Shown here: piece by piece, positions 24,641 to 35,840 of the stretch
How positions within the stretch are numbered: position 1 is the first letter of the stretch
Layout of the letters: each line of letters begins with the position of its first letter
Assembly (NCBI GenBank): GCA_015680685.1
Contig: MNCI01004170.1
Location: 577,641-641,640 of the forward strand
Direction: 5' to 3'
Length of the DNA stretch: 64,000 nt
Origin: Gnetum montanum
Taxonomy: Eukaryota; Streptophyta; Gnetopsida; Gnetales; Gnetaceae
Made by a program: the position numbers and the translations under genes
Notes under the pieces: generated by a model
What the model was told of the DNA's origin: nothing
Databases searched by the model: none
The model's input: only the letters and a program-made list of their open reading frames with translations

Positions 24641-25576
24641 TCATCCTACACTCTGCAAGCTCTGCTCCTCTTGGGACTCTAGGACTGTCACAGGCTCCTG
24701 GTCATTTGTTGCAGACTCACCTGACAATTCCGTTTTATGAAAGTCTGTTTCTCCGCAAGGTTTCCCATGAGAGGTCGCTTCAGTTTTCTGAAAGTCTGTT
24801 TCTCCACAAGATTTCCCATGAGAAGACGCTTCAATCTCTTGAAAATCTGTTTCTCCACCAGGTTTGCTAACTGATGCCTCCGTTATTTCACTCTCTTCAC
24901 TTTTTTCAGCTGGTTCACCCTGGACCTTTGGAACCTGAATTCTTGCAGATTCAACTGACATTTCAAGTTTTCCTTTATCATCATGTCTAGCGGGCATGAC
25001 AGTTTCCTTTTGTTGTGAACCATTGGGATCTCGACTGACTGAAACCCGTTTGTGTACACCATATCTCTGCCTCTTAGTGGGCATAGAAGTACTAGGTTCT
25101 GGTAATGCACGAAGTGGCCCTTCTTCACGTCTTCTAGAATTGTCAACAGGTGAGGCGAAAATTGATGTTGGCAGGAAAAGTTTTCTACAACAGACAAGTA
25201 GTAATCCAACAAGCATCAAAAAAAATACCAAACAACTCCAAACAGAAAATGTCCACTTCCAGCTACGAATAAAATCTCTGGTCCAAGGAAGCTGTGAACG
25301 AATGTCAATCTCAGAAGAATACAACTCAGGTAGTTCTGATGAACCTGCTTTAGGCTGCAATAGCATCTTGATCATTTGTGTTGGAACATACCCTTCTTCA
25401 TAATCAATCAGATCTATCTCAAGAGTCTGAGATTCGGCAAATAAACCCATCAACAGAGGGAGTCCCAATGCAAAAGCTCTTGCAAGACGTAGCGGTGCAC
25501 TATAATATCTCAGCATACATGGCTGGCTGAACTTCGCAAGTGTCTCATTGTTTCCATGTATGAGTTCAGCAGTTAC
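24641..25576 (-). CDS. Seipin exon 3 (last coding exon)
   Basis: 311 codons and a TGA stop at 24,641-24,643. It begins GTA ACT GCT GAA after the acceptor ATTTCAG. It holds the rest of the luminal domain, TM2 (WTFSVWSCLVFFLMLVGLLL) and the cytosolic tail with a 17-residue repeat. Confidence 0.9.
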   Translation of the reverse strand, partial: VTAELIHGNNETLAKFSQPCMLRYYSAPLRLARAFALGLPLLMGLFAESQTLEIDLIDYEEGYVPTQMIKMLLQPKAGSSELPELYSSEIDIRSQLPWTRDFIRSWKWTFSVWSCLVFFLMLVGLLLVCCRKLFLPTSIFASPVDNSRRREEGPLRALPEPSTSMPTKRQRYGVHKRVSVSRDPNGSQQKETVMPARHDDKGKLEMSVESARIQVPKVQGEPAEKSEESEITEASVSKPGGETDFQEIEASSHGKSCGETDFQKTEATSHGKPCGETDFHKTELSGESATNDQEPVTVLESQEEQSLQSVG

Positions 25577-28500
25577 CTGAAATTGAAGAATCAAAACAAT
25601 GGTAGTGGAAATAGAATCAGGAATGAATTTCTTGGTGACTGCATAGAATATTAATAAATGGCCATGCTTATTGATGACATTCGCACGAAAATATGGAATT
25701 CATGTTGACATATAATCCTATTCTCTGCAAATGCAAAAATATTCAAGAAGTACTACTCAATGAAAATTCCAATAACAAAATCGCTTTGCATCATTTTGCA
25801 ACAATACCCAAGTCAACACTATGTCTTTTTGATGATTTCTTCTTTTGAAGAACCCTCTTTCTGTCCCAAAAGATAATATCCTCATCTATAGTTTGACTCT
25901 CTACATACTGGCTTGCAGCTCAACCTTGAGGGTGTTAAGAGTGTGCTCTGATCGTAAATAGTCCTCTCTCTGGGTACAAGGAACAGAGGAAGCATGTTAA
26001 TTCACTTGGGTTGCATGCTAGATGAAACCATCTTAAGCTCGTAGAACTGCATGCAAACCTGGTTCTATGTGCTCAATGATGGATACGTAGAAAACTAGTA
26101 TATATTAAGTACTAGTGCAGTTCTCATCCCTTTTTCTTATTTCATGTCGTAGTGGATAATGAAGGGGGGTGAGCTCTAGTGACTTGGTTGATTCCTATCC
26201 AAGAGTGAAAAGAGGCAGTAAGTACGATGCTTCCTCAGGTACAACTTTGGTGATTGGGGTGATTCCCTTCCTAAAGTTGATAGTATATGGCATCATTGTT
26301 ATGACTCTGCAGTAAGGCATATTATGACATTAGCTTATGGCCGTGACCTATGTGTGATTATGCTCAAGTTATGGCTATTCCTCCTCTGGTGGGAAGTCTT
26401 TCCTTTGTGTGATCACATGATTGCTTGACTAGTGCTCCATTGTGAAGTATGTCCTGTAATTGCACTCTGAGTACATGGATGCATGGATTGGGTATGCTAG
26501 GCATAGTCCACCCTCAGTCCACCATTAGAAAACCAAGGACTCATAGGCGGTACCAAGCGGTGCATTACAGATGGACAAAATGAACCGGCATAAAAAGAAT
26601 TTAAAAAAAAAACGACAAAAGAAGATGACAGAGTGCAAGAGAAACTTATAACACAGGAGGTTGCCAGCTCAGCCTTGAGTGGTCCAGAGTCGTATAGCAT
26701 TACCAATCCATTATTCTACTTCCTGTACATATATCAGTTGCAGAATCCAGTCCGTTGGCAACACTTCCAGTCAGTCCCAATTCTTCTACGGCTTCTGTGT
26801 CACATCAATCGAAGGCTGATATGACAAGCCCCAATATTAGAAAAATGCGCCTGATAAACATTGAGCTCTAAATATGTTTGATGCAATATCCCTGTATTTT
26901 TAATTGGAAATGACACTGAACCAGTTCCCTTGTTGGCTCTTGAAATGAATATTATTTACTCCCTATGCCATTGCTTATCAAGTTTTAATTTCATTTGCAC
27001 ATATTGTGATTCTCATGAGTGGCAGTGCGATATGAAGTAATCGTTTTTCTGAGTTCATCACACTCTTTTAGGTTGTGTACCGTGAATGGTTTCACTTAAT
27101 ATTAAAATGCAATTTCAAATAATGATTAATGATGAAGAAAAACAATTTTTTTTTGACTGAAGGACAGTGTTGCGACATGACTAGGAGAGTTAAAGCAATG
27201 TCAAAAGGTTTTCTTAATAAACTCACTCCAGAAAACAATGATGGGTCATTCTACAAGAGTAAAACATTCTGCAAAAGAAATTTAATAAAGACGTGTTAAC
27301 TCGGACATTAATAGTTACCAAAGGTCATAGCCTTTGTGGAAATGTTGTGATGTTTCCAGTGGCATAAACTGCGATGAAAGTTCATAGAATAGAGTCAAAT
27401 GTAATTAGGAAGAACCTGATAATATGACAGAATGTATATATAATATACAATGATTATAAGAAGATAAGAAATGAAAAGAAGAAAATAAAAAAGAGCTCTA
27501 ATACAGACCAGCTGGTCATAAAATTGAGAATCATTAGTGTCTCCGCGTAAGAAGGGAGAGAGAATTCTAAACGCATGCCCTGCAAAATCAAGGATAAGGA
27601 AATTTTTTTTTTGCAAGCATGGATTGAGGAGTTCCAAAAAGACTTGGTTACCATGAAAAGTCCAACCAAATTGAAGATTTGCAGAACACCAGTAATGGTG
27701 AGACTCATGACACAGAATGAGGTGGAACTAAGAAGTTAAATTTTGACTAACACGTGTTGTGGAAATATTGATTGCTCCATCCACAAATATGTTGAGTGCC
27801 ATAATCATGGAAAAAGAGGGCAGACACGTGTATGGATTTTGCTAATGTCCGTACAAGTTTTGCCAAAACTTGTTAAGCTTCATAGGTGACACAGGAATGG
27901 AAAGACAGCGCAAATACAGGTGCTTCGAGATTTGTTATTAATGCACTCAGCAAATTGAATTGATAAAACTCATGGCAAATGAATTTTTATTATGAACACT
28001 TTATTCCATCATTCTTCCTGCTTATTTTCAAGTTGATAAAGGATCTCTCCATCCCCGATCTTCCTTCAGGATTGACTTAAATTTCACATGGGCCCCAGAT
28101 TTCGCAATCACAGGTGTTAGAATGAATCTTGTACATAAATTCCTCCTAACCTCTTCATTTCTAGATCTATTATACATTAAAAGCCAAAAATTTGTTCTGA
28201 GTTGGTTTATTTTTGGTTTAGAGTAAAAAAAGAAAGGTTACTGCTTCATTTACAACAAAGAAAGAGCACGGAAATATCCAACCAAAATAAAGTTTCAAAT
28301 GCTTTTTTTACAGCTTAAAATATATTAAGCAGTAGTTCACCCAATTCAAGATTCCCTCTATATCTGCTTATAAATAGATCTTTATACTTAACTAAAATCT
28401 ACATGCTTCCAGCTTTTCTCTAATGCTGCATGGAAGTTAGCCTCTCCCGACGAACAGCTGCACTTCTTTTTCCTCAACAAAATTGCAAACAAGGATTCTG

Positions 28501-31500
28501 CCAAACTGCAATTTCTTTTCATTCTGGACCTTATAGAATCAATAAAAATGAAAATTTCTGCAATAAAAATTAGCTCATAAGACAACTTGATGAGCTTATA
28601 TTCACATATTGCTTCAATAGGAGTGGAAATGCAGCTATATGGGAAAGGAAAGGGGTAGTAGTGAGTGAATAGAGAGAGCAAAAGCCAAATATAATAATAA
28701 AGGACTGCCCCATCAGACCAAAAGAACAGGTAAGAGCAAGGCAAAAATTGTTTCATACGAATCAGCCAAGTTATTTTACCTTACAATGCCACGGTGTACA
28801 CGGCATTAGCAAAGGCAAAACGCATAACATTTGCATAAGGCAAGAATGAACTATTCACCAGTCTACAAAATAATATTGTTGGAATCGATAACAATGCCAA
28901 CAATATTAGTTACTAGACTTTTCTAGATGTTTTTAAGTGATTGGATAATATGTCTAGGTTTAATTAACATTAGATTAGCTTGAAAGCAACCACATGTATA
29001 AATTCGGATGAAAGGTAATGGAATTGATGGACTGAGCATTTGCCCTAGTTTGTAAGGGCTTGAGTCTTATTCTTAGTTTCTCTCCTTTCATGATGGCTTT
29101 AGATGTATAATTGGTTTGTTTTCATTGTGCTAATTTTAGTTTCTGATCACAAAAATTGCTGTTCTTGATGGGCCCTAATAGCTGTATCAGAGCTTGTAAA
29201 TCTGTATAACAGGTTGGATGAACCCTAATAGTAGTATCAAATCTTGTGTGATTCAACATCAACAATGACGGTATGGGTGTTGCTACAAAGAATAAGGATA
29301 GCTTTATTGCAATTCTGTGAGGTTTATTGCAAATATTCTACAAGGTTTGCTGAAAAGTTGGTTTGCAAGGATTTATTGCAAATGTTCAACAAGAGTTTGT
29401 TGTAAATGAGAGTTTCACACCAATTGATAAGAAGGTCATGTATAATGATGAGGTGACATATGATTGTGATGAACACGGCAATCACAGTGGCTATATTAAC
29501 GACATGCACAGTTTTTGATATGGTGATCTAGGGCTTTAACAAGAAACAACTCAACAATAAGGATAACATACTTTCAAAGGTTTTGGAAACATCAAATGTG
29601 ATATTATGTTGTGGTAAATGACAAACAATGTTGCCATTGTTAGGATTGTGAAGTGGAATTGGGCTACCTGCCTCCGAAATCTCAGCTCCTGAATCTTCTT
29701 CCAAAATGACTATGAGTGAAGAGGGTGGTCATGGTTGGTTTATCTTCAGACCACAAGTCATGGTCAGCTTGTGGTGATTCAACACAAGTCGTGACCAAGC
29801 CCATGGGAACCATGGGTTATGATCTTCACAAAGCACTATAGAAACAAAGAAAAAATCAATTTTAAGGATACCACGAGTCATGTTCAAGTCATGTTGGCCA
29901 TTTGTACTTGAAATTATCTCACCATGGGCCATGGTGCCTAACAAAAAAACTGACCACAAGGCAGTCACGAGTCATGGTAAATGCAAATTTCAGGACTCTT
30001 CCACCACAAGTCGTGGTGAATTTGTGGTGGCTCACCATGGATCATGATAAGGTCATGGTTATGCAAAAAACAGAGAAACAACTGGTAAGAGCAATTCAGA
30101 TAAAATTTTACGTTTAACAACTCTGGGCTTCCAAATCCAACTCAAAAAATCATGATAGGCCTCTAAACATGTCGATTGAGGTAGAAATTACAAGAAAAAC
30201 ATCAAATCTTAAACAATCTTCTCAAATTTGTGTAACAGGCACAAGATGCATGAAAACATGACAAAAACTCTTAAACCTCTTCAATTGACTAACAAAATAT
30301 CATCAATCTGAGATTAGAGCATAGAAAAACACCTTCACAAGCCTTTAGAACTTGGACAAAGCTTATGCAACATGAGATATAAGCTTACAACATAAAAATA
30401 AAGTGAAGGGTTTTGAAGCCCTTTCTTCAACATGAAAATGGATGAGAAATTGGAAAGTAAACAACATGAATTAAATGTGTGGGAGTGAATCTGTCAAATC
30501 TGAACATAAATCCTCTTCAAACTACTTCAATTATTCAAGAGAAACATAAAGAAACATTAATTAATTCCAGATTTTGTGAAAACGTAAAAACATGCAAGAG
30601 CTATGTGAGAAACTTAGAAGAATTCATGCAATTGAGGCTTGAAAGAACTTGAGAGAACTTGAAAGAAGAACTCATGGAAGGGGGACTCACTCCTCAAATT
30701 GTGAAAAGCATGATTCAAGAATGAGAGAAGGAGAAAGGGAATTTGAAGCTATCAAGCCAAGCACTCAATTCACACACTCAACACAAGAGAAATGAAGGAA
30801 GGGAGAGCTTTTTTCATTCAATGCTTCAACAAGCTTAGCAAGTTACAATGGTGCACACCCCTATTTATACTTTTTGGTGGAGGAACTTGCTTTAACATGA
30901 AGGCTTGTGACCTCTTCTTTCCTTTTTTGAACATTTTCTCTCAACCTAACCTTCCCTTGACCTTTTTCTTCAAACAAACAACACTTACAACACCTAATAC
31001 ATCAAACAAATATTTCAAACGTGAAAGTAAACACAATCAACTAATCCTGCTATACTCAACATAAAAGAGAGATGTTCATGGGGAAGTTAGGAGACGACAC
31101 ATTCACACTATTTCTAACAGCCATTATGATAGGGATTTACCACAACGTTGTCATTAAAGACTATAGTGCAACAATACATGACAGTGAAGTTAGTGACAAT
31201 GCACATGTATGCAATGTGGCCACAGTTGCAGAAATTGCATATATGGATAGTAGCAAAGTAAATAAAGGATAAAAATGTACTTTCACATTGAGGATAGCAA
31301 ACAATACTTGTTGCTTCAGCTGGTTCTGAAAGCCATGATAGGAGTAGTTACTCTTAATTGTAAATCAGATGAATCTGTGATTGGATTATTGAAATATATA
31401 ATTTCTCTTGTAGGTTTGCTACTGTTTTGCAAGACAGATTGTTTTTATAGGGTTCATTGTTTTGGCAAAACAAGTTTCTCCTATAGGTTTGTTGTTGTTT

Positions 31501-34500
31501 TACATGACATATATTCTTGCTATATTCATTGCCATGTTCACAAGATGAGTTGTTCATAAGAAGCTCTTTGTTGTGTTCGCAGGATGGGTTGTTCTTGCGG
31601 TTTTGTTGTTGTGTTCACAAGATACGTTGTTCTTGTAGGTTCATTATTAAATTCACATGATAGGTTGTTCTTGCATACTCTTTGTTGTTTTCACAAAACA
31701 GATCATTATTGCATGTTCTTTGTGGTTTTTGCAAACCAGATTGATCTTGCAAGTTCATTGCTGATTTCACAGAATAGATTGTTCTTGTGAATTTAGCGCA
31801 GTTTTGCAAAACAGATTGCCAAATCCATTGCTCAAATGCATTGTTGTGCATGTATATCTCAAATGTGGCATGGAATTGAATAGTACATATTTTAAGATGG
31901 AATTGAGTTAAAGAGTGTATTCTCAAGTGTGTACCTCATGTTGGCTTTGAGGAGGTGATTGTTAGAATAGATTGCAATGCTAACAATGTTAGCCACTAGA
32001 CATTTCGAGATGTTTCTAGTTGATTGGAGAATATGTCTAGGGTCAATGAACCTTGAGTTAACTTGAAAGCAACCACATGTATAAACTGAGATGAAAGCTA
32101 ACAGTATTGATTGTTTGAGCATTTACCCTAGTTTAGTAGAAGCTTGGGACTGACTTTCAGTTTCTCACCTTTCATGATGATGGCTTCAGATGTGTGTTGG
32201 GTTTTGTCTTCACTGCACTAATCTGATGTGCTAATCTTTGTTTTGGATAGCAGAATCTGTTATCCTTTATGGGCCCTAAAAGTAATATCAAAACTTGTAG
32301 AATTGAATGAATGGGAAGTTATATGCAACCTAACATTTATCTTATGGAATCATATGTATTACTGAATATTATGTAAGATGATGAATCAGTTTCAGAAAGA
32401 ATGTATTGAACATTCCACAACTCATTGTAAACTAATTTATAAAAATCATACTTTAAAGGAAAACAAATAAGTTTAGCATTTCCATTTCTGATTTGACCAA
32501 GAACTCTAGCACTGCACATGTAGACTATTAATTCATTATAAATATATCATTTTATTTTTGAAATACAATCTGATTGGACCACTGGGCTACTTGACCACTA
32601 AAGGTTTTAACCCCCAAAATACAAGCTTTTTTTCTAACAAACAGATTTTCTACTCCATAAATTTAACCATCTAAAATCCATCAACAATATGAACATTTGG
32701 GTAAGCCAGGATACCTCTACATCATAGCCCTCACCCTTGAAAACATCCTATTTTGAAGAACCAAGTAGCAGGTGAAGTCCTTCAACTTCACACCTTAGCA
32801 CCTTGCTCCATGCATAACCCAAGAGTCAATGTCACCATGTAGCGTGTCTGCCTGAGAAGTTTCAAATTGCAAGCTTAAGCTCTGCTTGCAACATTAGTGT
32901 CCCAATTTTCAGGATCTTTCCAGTTGTGTCTGTGTGCATCATACTTATGAAATGCAGATGAGGCCCATGATTATGGCACTCCAGCTCAACATGATCAGAA
33001 TCAGTGATCAGTGATGAAATTGCAACTGAAATTTTAGATCAGTTCCAGGTAATTCTAGAACACAACTCCAGGTGATTTTAGGTTGTTTGTTACATTTTTC
33101 CAGTAGAATTGCCTATGTTTCAGGAAATTGTTAGAAATTTAATTTATTATTATTATTATTATTACTACTATTCTTTCAACATCATATTTATGGGTGATTC
33201 CTAGTCATGATTATGAGTGATCTGTGATCCAGATTCTTTGCAATGAAAAAACAATCTGCAATCACAAGGTCCAAAAATTATGATGCAGAGGGCAAATCGA
33301 ATTTTTGGTACATCTGAGCAAGAGATTGAAGCCTGCCTTAAAACCCTCTAAACACTAGGAGTTGTAAAAAGAAAAACAAGACCTTGTACCAATTTTAAAG
33401 GTTCAACCCATAGATTGTGGTTGCAGTCAAGTGTCACATTGAGAATAAGGGGGTTGTAAGAGGCTTGTAGATATTGTGAGATTATTGTTGAAAATTTGAC
33501 TAAATTACTGAGGGATTGGAGTTCATCTCTTCCCAGATTGAGTGTTATCTAGGATAATTTACTAATGACTAGAATGACTGATCTCTTGGCTTTCCAGGTT
33601 AATGAGTTCTTTGTGTTGTGAATGCTTCAGCTGTTCCTTCTGTGCTGGCATATTTGACTATAATTTTGAAGAAGTAGTTGATTGAAGATGATGAAGGAAG
33701 CACTGCAACCAAATGCACAAAGGAATGTGCTCGGCTAGCATTGCCGGTGGAGTTTTGCAAGCTTAAGAATTTGATTTGTACTGCAAAATAAACTTAATTT
33801 CTGTAAAGTAGTTTCTTCACATTTTTTCTGTTTCAACCATCTACTACTTTCATAAAGCTAAGTGATTTGTGTTGTTGAAACTTCAATCCAATTACTGACA
33901 AAGAAACAGTCAAAATGGAATTCTTGGAATCACTTGCCAGCTTTCTTTAATAAATATGTGCCGTCAAGGTCTCAATCATAAGGCCAACTCCATCCAAAGC
34001 ATTTCTAACTTTCCAAAATATGCCAAACGTAAGGCAAACCTCAGCAAAATTGTTCTTTAAAGTGAAAAGCTTGTTAGACAAAAATGCAACACACAGATCA
34101 GATTTTTCATCACTCCTACAATTTGCATCTCTATTTTCTTCAATCAGCAAACAAGTCAAGTCGCTTTCAAATGCTTGATTAGCCTCATAATTCTCTTTGG
34201 AGAAAGAGGAAAAACCTCACTTTCTGCACATAAGGTTGTGTTCTCAATGGAGTCCTTAACAATGATTTGCATGCAATACTTGGTTCACCCTTTAAGAATT
34301 AACTCAACCTTGTTAACCATAATATACGCTTTTGATGAATTCTTTGAATCTAAAAAGATGATCTTATAAGCATTATACAGATTGAGGGAAAAGTTGGATT
34401 AAAGGCTGTGGGTAAAATAACATGAGAAACGTGGTAGTGCAACATAATTGAACCACCTAATATCAACGAAGCAAAAGACAACACAAAAACTCCTTTCATC

Positions 34501-35840
34501 TGTTTTATCATAACTGGATAATAAGAAAAGGCATCCACAATAAATCTCTATTCCAAATTTCCTAACTTCCTAGCTTTCTGATAATTTGTGCAATGTGGAA
34601 GCGATTCATTCGTTAGCTGCATTATAAATTGAAAACAATTTGTAAGTAGTACACCCAAAGTTGAATTTATTCAAAATTGATTCAAATTAATACACACCTG
34701 AAACATGCCGATTCGGCGATTGTAATCCGATTCAGGCAACACAAAAGTCACCCCAGCACGGAATCTGTGCCCCGCAGGAATCACTCGCCATCCGGAACGA
34801 CCCTGCACAGCCTTTGACGATGCAAGAAAAACAGTGGCAACAGGATGGGACTGAGTGTAGTCAAAATACAAAGAATGTTTCATAATGACCGGTTTATCGA
34901 CCAGGACATTCACGAAACATAGCCCCAGAGGCACCGAAACAAACAAGAAAATAGTGAAAATGCTGAGAACATAAGTTGCGGCCAGGCATCCAAACCCCAT
35001 CTTTCTCAACAGAATGCCTCCGGTCTCAGTAACATGGGGCCACACCTGCGAAATCAAGGCCAGCTTTTGCGACATCACCTGGGCAGCCTTGTTCCTTGCC
35101 TGCAGGGATGTCTGCACAGGCTGAGATGCTACAGCGAAACAAGAATTCATTATCCAGTTCATCAACGAAACTACTTGCGTAAGTGCATTGACCTGAAAAT
35201 AGACGACTCATTTATTAGGAGCTGATATCGCACTAACACCTGGAATCCTACAACTGATACAGATACCTTAAAATAAAGCAAGCCATCAATCGTAGTAACT
35301 TTGAAGGAACAAAAATCTCCCTTCTTTCATTTACATTCAGAATGAAGCAAATAAACATTTCATTGAAAATTGATGTCTCTCATTCTTGACATGTAATCCT
35401 ATATACAATATAAATTATAAGCGATCCAGGTATCAATTACAAATACTCAATCGCATTAGTGTTTCATAACGGCTGCAAGTCAAATTTTTCCGTTCAGAGT
35501 GAATTATCAAGTTTGCTGCCAAGAACAATTCGTGCTGTATCAAAATACTAATCAAAAGTGGACTTCAAGATTGAATTGGTTGGAATGGAAACAGAAGCGC
35601 TACCTGGTAAGCAATCAAGCGGAGGATGAACTTGGCAAACTTAAACATAGGACTCCTATCGGATTGTACAGAAGCTTCTCGTTTCTTTGTGCCATTTATT
35701 TCCTTTTCTCTTTCCTTTCCCTTTCCTCTGCGCGTGCTTGCTCTTTCGCGAAGCATCACTCGCTTCTTCTCCAAAGCAATCGTAGGCGCCGAGGATGTGC
35801 TCGCTGCCTCAGTGACCTCGGGCGACGCAGTGGACGCCAT
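24641..35840 (-). CDS. Seipin, three exons, complete
   Basis: Seipin is an ER membrane protein that forms oligomers at ER-lipid droplet contacts and directs lipid-droplet biogenesis. Joining 35,840-35,604, 35,192-34,698 and 25,576-24,641 gives one open frame of 555 codons plus stop, both introns being phase 0 with CAG|GT donors and TTTTCAG or TTTCAG|GT acceptors. The predicted layout is a cytosolic N-terminus (1-145), TM1 (about 146-178), a luminal domain with the family words PAGHRFRAGV and LPESDYNRRIGMFQ, then PCMLRYYSAPLRL, TM2 (about 352-375), and a long acidic cytosolic tail (376-555). The start at 35,840 sits in a good context (ccATGG). The length fits the larger plant seipins; I cannot say which paralogue. 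No stop or shift is seen, so it is probably functional. Confidence 0.9.
24707..24856 (-). repeat. 51-bp coding minisatellite in the seipin tail
   Basis: Three in-frame units of 17 residues, each starting GETDF, encode protein residues about 485-534. Units one and two run on with EA(S/T)SHGK(S/P)C; the third is shorter and diverged. The repeat keeps the frame and adds acidic, Ser-rich cytosolic sequence. Confidence 0.85.
25577..28876 (-). other. Seipin intron 2, downstream part
   Basis: Intron 2 spans 25,577-34,697 (9,121 bp). This portion holds no supported gene; the open frames at 27,395-27,708 and 28,388-28,756 have no family resemblance. Confidence 0.7.
28877..29182 (+). repeat. Intron element 5' LTR
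   Basis: About 306 bp. Shared blocks with the 3' copy include cttgaaagcaaccacatgta, gagcatttgccctagttt and tttcatgatg. Confidence 0.7.
29740..30065 (+). repeat. Diverged ACCACAAGTCRTGGT repeats
   Basis: At least five copies of a partly palindromic motif like accacaagtcgtggt (29,752, 29,784, 29,872, 29,966 and 30,003, approximate starts), mixed with accatgg and catggtt words. They lie inside the intron retroelement. Confidence 0.6.
31410..31815 (+). repeat. Degenerate tandem repeat, period about 45-50 bp
   Basis: Eight or so units of the type gttcttgtaggttcattgttg + ttcacaagatag. The unit mixes GTTCTTG, TTCATTGTTG and TTCACAAGA/TTTGCAAAACAGA words. The open frames here on both strands (31,275-31,926) are by-products. 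Confidence 0.7.
31960..32283 (+). repeat. Intron element 3' LTR
   Basis: About 324 bp, diverged from the 5' copy by many substitutions and small indels, so the insertion is old. Confidence 0.7.
32289..34697 (-). other. Seipin intron 2, upstream part
   Basis: No gene is recognised. A short ATT microsatellite occurs at about 33,143-33,165. Confidence 0.6.
34698..35192 (-). CDS. Seipin exon 2
   Basis: 165 codons. It begins with GTC AAT GCA after the acceptor TCTATTTTCAG and ends ATG TTT CAG before GTGTGT. It holds TM1 and the first half of the luminal domain. Confidence 0.9.
35604..35840 (-). CDS. Seipin exon 1
   Basis: 79 codons: Ala/Ser/Thr-rich start, a basic Lys/Arg/Glu stretch, and the conserved entry FKFAKFILRLIAYQ. 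It ends TAC CAG before the donor GTAGCG. Intron 1 is 411 bp (35,193-35,603). Confidence 0.85.

Larger units (their letters stand above)
28877..32283 (+). mobile_element. Non-autonomous LTR retroelement in seipin intron 2
   Basis: Two direct repeats (28,877-29,182 and 31,960-32,283) starting TGTTGGAAT and TGTTAGAAT flank 2.8 kb without gag or pol. The left repeat is followed at once by TGTATCAGAGC (29,183-29,193), close to the tRNA-iMet primer site TGGTATCAGAGC. The right repeat is preceded by a purine tract (GAGGAGGTGAT). The target-site duplication AATAT stands at 28,872-28,876 and 32,284-32,288. It is antisense to seipin. The primer site suggests a Copia-type partner. The LTR 3' ends (AGC, AGT) are not the usual CA, so the outer limits may be off by a few bases. 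Confidence 0.7.

Noticed and set aside
24996-25403. 135-codon plus-strand frame opposite seipin exon 3
   Set aside because: Antisense shadow of a well-supported exon.
27395-28756. Extra seipin exons in intron 2
   Set aside because: Exons 2 and 3 join in phase 0 exactly where the family sequence is continuous (GMFQ|VTAEL), so no exon is missing.
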